Source of the DNA: Patiria miniata | Lineage: Eukaryota; Echinodermata; Asteroidea; Valvatida; Asterinidae | Length of the DNA: 64,000 nt | Assembly (NCBI RefSeq): GCF_015706575.1 | Contig: NW_024037065.1 | Span: 4,154,001-4,218,000 of the forward strand | Direction: 5' to 3' | Part shown: in pieces, positions 11,046-20,958 of the stretch | Layout: the number at the start of each line of letters is the position of its first letter | Numbering within the stretch: position 1 is the stretch's first letter | Notes under the pieces: model-generated | Database searches by the model: none | Told to the model about the DNA's origin: nothing | What the model saw: the letters and a program-made list of their open reading frames with translations, nothing else | Program-made: the position numbers and the translations under genes

Positions 11046-12535
11046 ACCTATCTGTTATCGCTGTGCGTGTGGGGAGCTCCGTCGTGCCTGTGAGCAAGTC
11101 CGTCGTGCCTGTCAGCTGGTCCGTCGTGTTTGTGAACAGACCGTCGTGCCTGTGAGCAGGTCCGTCGTGTTTGTGAGCAGACCGTTGTGCGTGTGGGGAG
11201 CTCCGTCGCTTCTGTGAGCAGGTCCGTCGTGTTTGTGAGCAGACCGTCGTGCGTTTGAGTAAAACCGTCGCTTCTGTGAGCAGAGCGTCGTGCGTGTGAG
11301 TAAAACCGTCGTGCCTGTGAGCAGGTCCGTCGTGTTTGTGAACAGACCGTCGTGCCTGTGAGCAGGTCCGTCGTGTTTGTGATCCTTTACTGACATGGGA
11401 CGACATTTTAATGACAAAGAAACTTAAATATACATCAGAATTGTTCCCCTTGTAGTATACAATTTGTCAATTTCATTTGTTTTAGTCACTACTTACGGAG
11501 ATCCATAACTACGTGTGAGCAGACCGTCGTGCGTGTGGGGAGCTCCGTCGCTTCTGTGAGCAGGTCCGTCGTGTTTGTGAGCAGACCGTCGTGCGTGTGA
11601 GTAAAACCGTCGTGCCTGTGAGCAGAGCGTCGTGCGTGTAAGTAAACCGTCGTGCCTGTGAGCAGGTCTGTCGTGCCTGTGAGCAGAGCGTCATGCGTGT
11701 GAGTAAAACCGTCGTGTCTGTGAGCAGGTCCGTCTTGCCTGTGAAGCAGGTCTGTCGTGCCTGCCAGGCAGAGCAGAGCGTCGTGCGTGAGAGTAAAACC
11801 GTCGTGTCTGTGAGCAGGTCTGTGGTGTTTGTGAGCAGAGCGTCGTACATGTCAGAGCGTCGTACGTGTGAGTAAAACCGTCGTACCCGTGAGCAGGTCC
11901 GTCGTGCCTGTGAGCAGAGCATCGTGCATGTGAGTAAAACCGTCGTGCCTGTGAGCAGGTCTGTCGTGCCTGCGAGCAGAGCGTCATGCGTGTGAGTAAA
12001 ACCGTCGTGCCTGTGAGCAGGTCCGTCTTGCCTGTGAAGCAGGTCTGTCGTGCCTGTGAAGCAGGTCTGTTGTGCCTGTGAGTAGAGCGTCGTGTTTGTG
12101 AGTAAAGCCGTCGTGACTGTGAGTAAAACTGTCGTGCATGTGAGTAAAACCGTCGTGCCTGTGAGCAGGTCCGTCGTGCCTGTGGGGAGGTCCGTCGTGT
12201 TTGTGAGTAAAACCGTCGTGCCTGTGAATAAAGCTGTCGTATTTGTGAGTAAAACCGTCGTACCTGTGAGTAAAACTGTCGTGCCTGTAAGTAAAACTGT
12301 CGTGCCTGTGAGTAAAACCGTCGTGCCTGTGAGTAAAACCGTCGTGCCTGTGAGTAAAACCGTCGTGCCTGTGAGTAAAGCCGTCGTGCCTCTGAGTAAA
12401 ACCGTCGTGCATGTGAGTAAAGCCGTCGTGCCTGTGAGTAAAGCCGTCGTGCCTGTGAGTAAAACCGTCGTGCCTGTGAGTAAAGCCGTCATGCCTGTGA
12501 CTAAAACCGTCGTGCCTGTGGAGATGGGGTCCATC
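11046..12535. repeat. 21-bp minisatellite, two blocks
   Basis: Units of about 21 bp (type CCGTCGTGCCTGTGAGTAAAA) fill 11046-11385 and 11512-12535; bases 11386-11511 are unrelated. The right part (about 12110-12510) is the most regular; the left parts mix GAGCAGGTC, GAGCAGAC and GAGTAAAAC variants and are shorter or indel-bearing. Because 21 is a multiple of three and the unit lacks stops in several frames, it creates long artificial reading frames of 60 to 341 residues on both strands (such as TGTTVLL repeats). I do not regard any as a gene. It lies just downstream of the HARBI1-like exon, where its intron would be. Confidence 0.9.
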
Positions 12536-12961
12536 GAGTTTGTGAGTATAGTAAGTGTACAATGGACTACACCTGGATGAATACTCCCAATATTGGAGAC
12601 AATATCCTTTTCTAATTATCATTGTTGGAAGTTATAGACTACCGTGTTTCGTGGGAAGTTCAACTTCTCTAGATATAGAGTATATAGAATGGAAATAAAC
12701 GCAATGCGTTTGCTTTGATTAAAAGGCCGCCCATTGATAATAGTTGTTGGTCAGTTTGTTCAATTCTGTGCGTTTCTTTAAAAGTGTCATTTATTTTTAT
12801 ATTTGTACATTTATTCATGTATTCTTTTATATTTTCATTTGTTCTTGTATTTGTTATCTTATAAATTTATTGATTTATAAGTGTTTTAGGGTTATTTTAT
12901 TTTTAGAATGTAATTCGAATTTGATAGAAATGAATTGGAATGAAGACGACGACTATTATGT

Positions 12962-12978
12962 GGGGGGGGGGGGGGGGG
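12962..12978 (+). repeat. Run of 17 G
   Basis: Uninterrupted guanine tract after a T-rich stretch (12740-12900). It could form a G-quadruplex and is prone to length errors. Confidence 0.8.
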
Positions 12979-13017
12979 CTTGGTGTTGACCCAGCAGACT
13001 AATAAGTAATATGATTA

Positions 13018-13200
13018 AAGGTGTGAGACATACTCAGTGAGAATGGTTCCATTTCACACCTAATTATGATTAAACAATGAAACAGATAAAAAATAAACAT
13101 TTTGTGTCTTCCGCTATTTTTTAATGGATTTATTTTCTTTAAAAATAAACTACTCATATGGAATGCCCACAAAAGTAATAGGCTACTTGCTAATGGAAGC
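13018..13200. repeat. Diverged repeat, copy 1 (copy 2 at about 14455-14635)
   Basis: Both copies share an ordered set of blocks: a GTGTGA-CTTACTCAGT-like start, AATAAA(C/A)ATTTTG(T/C)GTCTTCCG, GATTTATTTTCTTTAAAAATA and GCCC(A/G)CAAAA. Identity is modest, with indels. They flank the integrase-like exons, so an old duplication or two insertions of one element are both possible. Confidence 0.5.
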
Positions 13201-13468
13201 TATACATCTTTTTTTTCCCAATAGTTTCTAAGACCTGTAAACACAAACCACCATACAAACAAACTTTTTAAATCGCATCAATTTCTGTGGTGCTCAGGTT
13301 TAAAAGAAACCATTACCGAAAACTCATGTTAAGCCAATGATTTCAGAGCACGTTCATATCGAACTTTTCAATAAGTATTAAAATGTGTATTTCAATTTAG
13401 AGGACCAAACTAATGTAATTTTTGCAATTGATTGTTCAAGACAAATTAAAAGTTTCCTATTTACACAG

Positions 13469-13620
13469 GGAATGTATGAGGTTCAGCTTCATGCAAATTA
13501 TCCAATCCGAACTTGACGAAGTCAGAGTTGAATGAAACCAGCATCGAACAAGGCGCATTCCAAATGCCATTGCACAAGATGGAAAGCCAGACTTCATGTA
13601 CTTTGTACCGTACGTCTATG
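13469..13620 (+). pseudogene. Integrase-core-type protein, exon with an in-frame stop
   Basis: An acceptor (CCTATTTACACAG) and donor (CTATG/GTAAGA) bound 152 bases. The frame reads ECMRFSFMQIIQSELDEVRVE, a stop at 13533-13535 (TGA), then NQHRTRRIPNA and KPDFMYFVPYVYG. This matches the end of the integrase-core domain of a protein family widespread in fish and invertebrates ('RECLrFCFm.llQ.ELD.v...WN.H.iR.sr......GrPd.lyflPe.yG'), where Trp normally sits at the stop. The catalytic acids lie in upstream exons I cannot find. Phase at both ends agrees with the exon at 14249. Dead gene fragment. Confidence 0.6.
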
Positions 13621-13747
13621 GTAAGATTGTTTCCAAGTCTGTTTAAGGCTACAGAAAAACATTGCTTAAATATTATTATCTCGTTATGTCTCTCCCGTAA
13701 GACATACTCAACTGGGCACATAAGCTTTGATTGCATATCTTCATTAT

Positions 13748-14160
13748 GATAAGATGGAATTTTGCGTAGGGGTGATATAAATCAAACTATGTGTTGCCCT
13801 TCACCGACGTTTTTAAACACTGTATACTCAGTGTGTTACCTCCCGAGTGAAAGTTGGAAAAAAATCACTTGGGTGGAACTCGAACAAACGACCTCCTGCT
13901 TTCTAGAGCAAATGTCTTACCACTCGACCACCGAGCTAACGGGATCGGTCCGCCGGTTCGAATCTGATGTACATAGCAGCGGGTACCGCATAAACTATTA
14001 TAAGATGGAATTTCGCGTCGGGGTGTTATAAATCAAACTAGGTTTTGCCCGAGTCCCACCCGAGTGATTTTTGTTCCAACTTTCACTCGGGAGGTAACAC
14101 ACTGAGTATACAGTGTTTAAAAACGTCGGTGAAGGGCAAAACCTAGTTTGATTCATATCT
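13748..14160. repeat. Palindromic interspersed repeat in the integrase-like intron
   Basis: The left arm (about 13770-13880: GCCCTTCACCGACG, AACACTGTATACTCAGTGTG, TTACCTCCCGAGTGAAAG) is repeated in reverse complement at about 14040-14150. A direct copy of the outer end (ATAAGATGGAATTT...) sits inside at about 14000. A third, single-arm copy occurs at 19113-19245. The middle carries a tRNA-like segment. It looks like a head-to-head insertion of one repeat family. Confidence 0.8.
13866..13945 (-). repeat. tRNA-Ser-like (SINE head) segment
   Basis: Read on the minus strand it contains GCTCGGTGGTCGAGTGGTAA, an A-box-like block with GTC/GAC able to pair as a D stem. Then comes TCTAGAAA, where an AGA anticodon loop would be, and TGTTCGAGTTCC, a near-consensus B box. 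The long variable arm of true tRNA-Ser is missing and the T stem pairs poorly, so it is a tRNA-derived repeat and not a working tRNA gene. It sits in the centre of the palindromic repeat. A second B-box-like GGTTCGAATC lies on the plus strand at 13955-13964. Confidence 0.5.
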
Positions 14161-14248
14161 TTATTATAATACTTAGCCTATACCTTCTTCTGTACTCCAC
14201 TTGCAATGTATTACAACTTGTTTGCAATTTGTGATTTCGTCTTTCAAG

Positions 14249-14397
14249 GAGCGCAAGACCACAGTATCCCTGTTCCCCAACAAGAAATTGTTGCAGTTAA
14301 GCACGAATTTACATCACCACCTGCACGGAAGCCGTGTGCCAGGACCTCCTTGTCGCACATGGCAGAAGAATGCCCGTGTCATTCACGGAAGGCATAG
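14249..14397 (+). pseudogene. Integrase-core-type protein, next exon
   Basis: After an acceptor (TTCGTCTTTCAAG) the frame reads AQDHSIPVPQQEIVAVKHEF and ends at a TAG after 49 codons. Its phase joins exactly to the exon ending at 13620: one base there and two here make a Gly codon, as the family expects after the 'VYG' position. The tail, rich in Cys and Pro, is not recognised. The intervening 628-bp intron is filled by the palindromic repeat. Non-functional because of the stop in the preceding exon. Confidence 0.5.
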
Positions 14398-14687
14398 CAT
14401 TATTTCAATGGCTGCTGGCAAGATTGCAGGCATAAATCCGTAATGTCATTAACCTTTTAAAGATGTGTGACTTACTCAGTTATAATAGTTTTATTTCAGA
14501 CTGTAAATTATAAAACAACACAACTATTTAAAATAAAAATTTTGCGTCTTCCGGTATATTTGTAATTGATTTATTTTCTTTAAAAATAATACTCTAATGT
14601 AACGCCCGCAAAACAATGGGTCACTTGCTCGATTCCACCGCCGCCGTAACATGTAATACGTACTATGGGGCGGACTAAACCGTTTAA

Positions 14688-15212
14688 AGGGAATGAACAA
14701 CATTTTCTTTTGCTGTAATTTTCAAAAATAAATGGATTTGGAGGATTAGTATGTTATAGCTTATATTGTTACACTGACTTGTTTCACGTTTTTGGTTCGT
14801 AGATGCTGGAAAAACCACGAAAACCAATCATGTTCTTGTAGTCTGGTTCCCTGAACCCACTTAAGATGCTGGAGCAATTTATAGACATTGGGGAATTGTA
14901 CGGTTAGAAAATCATTCTAGCTGGCCTGTACCCCTTCACGGGTGTGTAATCAATTGCAAAGAAAATGCAGAAACACTCATTAAGAAAAATTAGGACCAGT
15001 TTTTGAAAAAAAATCCATTCTTTTCCAACGCTGGTCGGCCGATCAGCGTTGAAAATTGATACAAAAATACCACTTTACTTAAAAATGTCAGTTCACCAGA
15101 AGCCATGATTTTACAGGATGCTTTAAACTGTCATTCACAAAAATTTCAGTACAGAATTTCGTGATAATTTGATAATTTGTTTTTGGATGTTTGCAAATGT
15201 TGTATCTTCCCT
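14688..15212. mobile_element. TTAA-flanked MITE, copy 1
   Basis: TTAA at 14684-14687 and 15213-15216 flank a 525-bp element that begins AGGGAATG and ends ...TTCCCT. It is homologous along its length to 16260-16778 (shared GCTGTAATTTTCA, CTGGTTCCCTGA, CATTGGGGAATTGTA, a GGCCGATCAGCGTTG core and TTTGCAAATGTTGTA). TTAA duplication is typical of piggyBac and Kolobok superfamilies. Non-coding. Confidence 0.85.
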
Positions 15213-15534
15213 TTAACTGTTTAAAAAGAATTGTCCTCTGGAATGCCATGAATAGCTCATGAATTACACAATGGTGACGTCGGTGGTGGAATTTCAGTTA
15301 GCCTATTTTCTTTTTGGAGGTAGGGCGTTCCAGAAGAACATTACTTTTAATGAAAATAAATCAATCAACATTCTTTAAAATTGTTTTATTTTTAAATATT
15401 TATAAGGTGTAAAATGAAACAAACTGAAATGACACAATAATTCGATTACCACACCCGCCATTGTCTTAAAAAACTATACATTTATTATTTAATCATTTTT
15501 CTATCTAAAACAAACTTGTTATATCTTGATGTCA

Positions 15535-16100
15535 CTTCTCCGTAAAGATCTGATTTAATCATTGCACTGATTCAGGCTCATCGTATAAAACTATAATAAC
15601 TTTTGAAAACATGACCACTACTGATTTAAAATCGATTCAAAATGTCACCATTCAGGAACCGGAAGTTCAAAACGAACAAACACTTTAAAACTTACATAAC
15701 TGCTTAAATTTACTTGGTCTTTTAACAGCCTTGTTTAGGCGATCTCCATAAAGCTTACTCATTTATTACACTGATTTAGACTTAAAATGTAGAGTTTCTG
15801 AGGTATTAAAGGTGTATCAAAATAACTCGTATTGAAAACGAGTGAAAATGTTACCGTGTCACGAACCGTTCAAAACACTTTAAAACTTACATCACTGCTT
15901 ACATAAATACTTACACAACTAGCAAATTACATAACTGGCAGTATCTGAAAATTACAAGCATCGGGTCGAATGATTTGCATGATTATTGTCAAAAACTTAC
16001 TTGGTCTTTTAACAGCCTTGTTGTGGCGATCTCAATAAAGCTTACTCATTTATTACACTGATTACATTTATGAGACTTATAATGTAAAATTTCATGGGGA
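15535..16100. repeat. Degenerate ~290-bp tandem repeat
   Basis: The block ACTTGGTCTTTTAACAGCCT, GGCGATCTC, ATAAAGCTTACTCATTTATT recurs about 288 bases apart (near 15713 and 16000), followed each time by an AAAATGTTACCGTGTGAC-like block. A weaker partial copy begins near 15535. No coding potential. Confidence 0.55.
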
Positions 16101-16259
16101 TTAAACGTGTATAAAAACAAAACTTATTTGAAATCGAAGCAAAATGTTACCGTGTGACTGCAAAAAAATATATCTTTTAGAACTTCAGCTTAGAACACAT
16201 TTAAAAACTCTGAAAACAAAATTTGCATAGGCCTAGTGTAAAATGTTTATGTTCATTAA

Positions 16260-16778
16260 AGGGAATATACATCATTTGCTTTTGCTGTAATTTTCAGAAA
16301 TGGATGGAATTTGGGGGTTCGAAATATATAGCAAATATAGTTACACTGACTTTTTTGAGGTTTTGGGTTAGAAAATGCTATAAAAACCAAGAAAAACAAT
16401 CATTTTCCTGTAGTCTGGTTCCCTGACTCCATTTAAGAAGAAACAGAGCAGTTTACACACATTGGGGAATTGTAAGGTAAGGGAACCAGTCTAGCTGGCT
16501 TGTACCCGTCCATAGGTGTGTAATCGAATGCAAACAAGTGCGATGGTCAACTGGGGCCAGTATTTGAAAAAAAAGCCAGGTTTTTTTTCCAACGCTGATC
16601 GGCCGATCAGCGTTGGAAATTGATACAAAAAATACCACTTTTCTTGAAAATGACAGTATACCAGGTGCCATGATTTTACAGGATGCTTTACACTGTCATT
16701 CACTAACAGTCCAGCAAGGTATTTCAAAATGATTTGGTAGTTTTATATTTTGATGTTTGCAAATGTTGTATTTTCCCT
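16260..16778. mobile_element. TTAA-flanked MITE, copy 2, with 34-bp perfect palindrome
   Basis: TTAA at 16256-16259 and 16779-16782 bracket a 519-bp copy of the element at 14688, in the same orientation. The ends are AGGGAATATA and TTTTCCCT. At 16586-16619 it holds a perfect palindrome centred on CGATCGGCCGATCG-type sequence (core GCTGATCGGCCGATCAGC); copy 1 has the same site with mismatches. The palindrome is probably a transposase or host-factor site or a structural feature of the family. Confidence 0.85.
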
Positions 16779-16782
16779 TTAA

Positions 16783-18777
16783 CATGTCTCTACATGGGAA
16801 CCTAAACAACACAATTTTTGATAACCTGTCACGCGTTATAGCACGAAAGGCGGAAGTTAGGGAAAGTAGATTTTGGACACAACCAAAATAACAATGAAAC
16901 GTTAATTACTTTAAAGGTTTAATAGAGCCCACTTCCATAAAGTTCTGCATTTCCAGAAAATACCCCCTTACAATACATACATTGAAACATGTGAAATACA
17001 TTGTATTTGTCTTGACATGTCATTTTAAATAATACATACAGGCCATTGGTCATGGATGGGAACAAAAAAGAAATATTGAATTTCACTTTACTTTCTTGAC
17101 GATAAAACTTTCGTACCGTCATCTTCCATATTTTCAGGGCAAAGAAAAAATCCCTTAAACAACGGGGTTAATGTCACATCTCCGCTTCAGAAGATATTGG
17201 CCAAAAAAAAGTTTCCGGTTTCTGGTATGCGCGCGCGTCGCCGTAGCCATGCGCGTCGGCAAAATGAATTTTTTTTTTTCAATGAAAGATGATGTCTCAA
17301 AACCGCCAAACTCACTGGTTTGACAGGAATCCTGCTGCTGCACAATTTTAACGTGTTTTTAGATTAGGTTATGGTCAAGAATAAGCTTTATGTGGCCTCT
17401 CTGGACTCCCATATATTTGCACTAAGTTTAGTCGGGCACCATTTGCAGTCATCAGCCGACATTTGAAGCAAAAGAATCAGGTAAAAAAAAGAAGAAAAAA
17501 AAGCCGCGTCGCCGCACCACTTTTTCGGCAAGCTCCATACCAGAAACCGGAGACTTTTTTGTGGCCTAAGAACAAACTAGTATTCGTTGCACACCTGGGT
17601 AACCAGCCAAAACACTGACAGATGTTTTCCCAGAACTGGTTTCCATGTAATTTACTCAGCACATTTATTTCCTAAACATTATAAACAGCAAGTATTAACC
17701 AAGTAAACTAATGTGAACGACAATTTTGTCCTTTTAATGGTACATGTATTTGTTTTTGAAACATGAAAATGTGATATACTTTCATGAATTTAATTTAAAA
17801 TCCAAACGTAACTAATTCCAGGAAATATACCACAACACATGTTTCTTAAAAGAAATAAAATACAAACAAACAAAAGCAAAATAAAACTAGAGGTCTATGT
17901 CTGTTTGCAACAGAACATAGGGCTTTTCCGCATTATGTTTTTTTGTAATCAATAACATGCCCTGAATATGCATGAACATAAAATCTGTCAAAGTTAGCCG
18001 AAAAATCAGCTAAAACGGTCACTGTGGACAGGATTTGACCTCGGCAATACGATGTATGTGCGTGTGTACAAGGTCTTTGCTTTGGACGAAGAGTGAGCGA
18101 AATGAATTACTGGCAAAGAGTCAAAAACTCAATTTGAAAATCCACAGGTTTTTTTTTTTAAATTTGTGATGAAGTCATCGCGACGTCACTTTGAACTGTG
18201 CATACTAGTATGATTTACTACCTACCCACCGAGTTTCATGACAATTGGACCTTTCCTTATATGAGTTGTGAAAAATAGCATTTTTATGCCGTCATGATGA
18301 CGTTATGACGTCATCCATTTTTCAAGTTTTGTGTGAATGGGTAGTACATAACAGACCAAATGCAGAAAAGAATGTTGCATTTTGCATGTTGCGCTCGGGA
18401 GATATGGCTTAAAGGTGCCAAAAATAAATATTCATAAATAATCTCAGGATGACGTCATCATGACGTCACCTCATTTTTAATCTATAACACATCCTGGTAT
18501 AGTCACATAGCATGTTTCAACGCAATCGGACTATGTGCACAGAAGCGATATTAATTGTACACGATAATGTACACGGTTTTGTTTAGTTTGCATACTATGT
18601 GCATATGTTTTATTTCTGTTTATTATGCTGCACTAAAACAAGACTTTTATGTAAGACAGATAGTAAAAGAAAACAAAAACAATGTACAGTTAAAGAAGAA
18701 TAGTTTACAATTTTGCATTGGTCCTACATGTATGTGCTGTTAATTTTAGCAGAAGCCAACTGATATTTCGATTTCGA
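16783..18777. other. No gene seen; CRE-like TGACGTCA cluster
   Basis: Apart from the TIR element at 17199-17565 nothing coding is visible. Between about 18170 and 18475 there are several GACGTCA/TGACGTCAT words in both directions (for example 18310-18317 and 18450-18467), which resemble the end motifs of an unclassified interspersed repeat more than a promoter. Confidence 0.4.
17199..17565. mobile_element. 367-bp element with ~30-bp inverted ends
   Basis: The left end GGCCAAAAAAAAGTTTCCGG plus TTTCTGGTATG is matched in reverse complement at 17536-17565 with two or three mismatches. GC-rich blocks with CGTCGCCG follow on both sides. The target duplication is unclear. Non-coding. Confidence 0.6.
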
Positions 18778-19112
18778 TTTTGTCTGATAAGATTTGTATT
18801 TTTGAAAAGAGTTTTAGAAAAGCAACACATTAAAGCATTGTTTTTGTGGGGTTTTGACATACAAAAATAAACCATCCATACTTTGGGTTACATGAATAAC
18901 CATAATATAATTGGTTTCAAGCTGTTTCCTAATGGCTTGATTCCATTTCAGTTGGAACACAATTTCCAAAAGATGTACCTAATGTGCAGTGGAAGCTGTT
19001 TGTTTTTTTAAATATAAAACAAGCTTGGTCTTAGCATAAAAGTAACCCATGTTTTTGTGTAAGGAAGTTTGGTTGCTGCATTTCAAGGCAGTATCTAGTA
19101 CTGGTTTTAAAT

Positions 19113-19735
19113 TATTATAAGATGGAATTTTGCGTTGGGGTGATATAAATCAAATTAGGTTTTGCCCTTCACCGACGTTTAAACACTGTATACTTAGTGT
19201 GTTACCTCCCGAGTGAAAGATGGGGGAAAAATCACTTGGGATTTAAATTCTTACATTCCCCCCCCCCATGAAATTGGAGCTATATGGCCTCGTGTATATC
19301 GGTATCATCACAAAAATCACAAAGATTACAAAGTTACAGAAACCACCTTAAAGAATCAGAATCATGTTTTCAACAGTACAGAATCAGAATCATAAAGTTA
19401 CAGAATCAACTTAAACCAGATATCTTTATCATCTGTATCGAGAATGTCACATTTTCCATGGGTTGAAATGTTACTCCAATCCAAGTTGTCTGTCTGAACC
19501 AATTTTTCCCAATGATTCTGAGTGGTAGGGGGGCTAGAATTATGTAAAATTATGCTATTGTAAATAACTTTGACATTAATACATGATAACATTATATCTC
19601 TGTTGTTTTTGTCTTAAAAGGTGACTTTATTTTAAAAAAAAAAAATGGTTCGAAGGCCCTTCGCACACTTAACTGATGTATTCCTCTTTGATGTTTCTTC
19701 TAAGACTCGCTGTGATGCGACCAGCGTTAATGTGC
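19113..19735. mobile_element. Insert in unit 1, starting with the palindrome-family repeat
   Basis: Absent from the sister unit. Bases 19113-19245 match one arm of the repeat at 13748-14160 (ATAAGATGGAATTTTGCGTT, CACCGACGTTTAAACACTG, GTTACCTCCCGAGTGAAAG). The rest includes a C run (19258-19268) and duplicated CAGAATCAGAATCA words. Exact ends are not defined. Confidence 0.5.
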
Positions 19736-20266
19736 AAATTCTTACATTTAAAACCTTGAAAATAAATGTATTGCAAATCTGAAAGAAGCAAAGCGTGGAA
19801 GGAAGGTAGAAATGTTAGAAGTTTAAATGCATTATTGAAAGTCTGTTATTTAGCCCTCCTATGCAAACACACTTCCTGTGCCAAGTAGTTTGTGCAGTCA
19901 AAATAAATCAGGTGTCTGTTTTCAACAGTACAGAATACGAAGCCAAAATTGAGCAGGATTGAGTGGCTGTGAATGTCTATGTAACACGATATAGATGTAC
20001 TGTGTTTTGGCTAGGGGTAATGGATATCTGCGACCACAACTTACCTGCTTTTGGCTGTTGACAGATTTTGCCTAGACACAGTGCGAACTTGCAATAATAA
20101 GGAAATTCAAATGCAGCTTTGTCTGATAAGATTTGTATTCTTGAAAAGAGTTCTATACAAACCACAGAAAAAGAAGTATTGCTAAAACATGTACAAAACT
20201 AATTAAAGAGGGTTTTGACATGCAAAAATATGCCATCCATACTTTGGGATACATGAATAACCATAA

Positions 20267-20958
20267 TGTGACGGAATAGGAATTAAGTCACCAACTGTAT
20301 GTTTTAAATACATTAGCACACTGTGAATCACTCACACTTTGCATATAAGGAATCCTTGTTTCTGATTGGTCAATTGAGTTTATGCACTGTTGTATGGCAA
20401 AGAGAAGTTGTGCACTAGATTATGGGGCTCAAAGTCTATAAAATGAGCTGCAGGGCTAGGATTTAGTCAGTAGATTGCTTGATTCTCTGATGATTAGACT
20501 AATTGTTCAGGCTCTTGATTATGTGGAATGACATGACGAATGATAATGATTAAAGGCATGACCACCGTACTTGATTACTGTTTCTGTTCACCAATTACTA
20601 GTCTGTCTTAGGGTATAGGGTCTACTTAGGACTAAGTCAAGGGCAAAGTCCCAAGGGATATAAGTTGGTCTGCCCCATTCCGACTCCGCCCACATTCCGA
20701 CTCCGCCTATTCCACCCCATTCCTACTCCACCCACATTCCGACTCCGCCTATTCCGCCCCATTCCTACGACTCCACATTCCGATTCCCGGTTCCCACTCC
20801 CATTCCACTGCCCTGACTACTGCTGGCTGACCCGGTCAACCGAGAAGCGGGGATAGCCTGGTGCTGTGGCCCACCACTGCAGGGATAGGACACCATCGGG
20901 ACGGCACGCTACCAACCAAACCAGCCTGACGCAGGAGAGCTGGCACGACAACGTCACA
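20267..20958 (+). mobile_element. Solo LTR, 692 bp, 4-bp target duplication
   Basis: It begins TGTGACGG and ends CGTCACA (TG...CA with a 7-bp inverted terminus), flanked by ATAA at 20263-20266 and 20959-20962. The paralogous sequence near 18893-18910 is the uninterrupted target. A TATA box (TATAAAA, 20437-20443) sets the plus orientation. No internal retroelement sequence or second LTR follows, so recombination between LTRs probably removed the rest. The TGTGACG start is shared with the gypsy LTR at 47249-49267. Confidence 0.82.
20665..20800 (+). repeat. ATTCCGACTCCGCC tandem repeat inside the solo LTR
   Basis: Pyrimidine-rich direct repeats of CCCATTCCGACTCCGCCCAC and CTATTCCACCCC type, roughly 45 bp per higher-order unit. 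They give an artificial Pro/Thr/Arg-rich frame. Probably U3/R region length variation of the LTR. Confidence 0.7.

Noticed and set aside
11509..12534. 341-codon minus-strand frame of TGTTVLL-type repeats
   Set aside because: It is created by the 21-bp minisatellite; other frames on both strands are equally open and no non-repeat domain exists.
13866..13945. Functional tRNA-Ser gene
   Set aside because: No long variable arm, poor T stem, B box off consensus and embedded in an interspersed palindrome.
18170..18475. TGACGTCA words as a CRE-type promoter
   Set aside because: No gene starts nearby, and the words occur in opposed directions within repeat-like sequence.
20665..20856. 63-codon Pro/Arg-rich frame
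   Set aside because: It is the tandem repeat inside the solo LTR.
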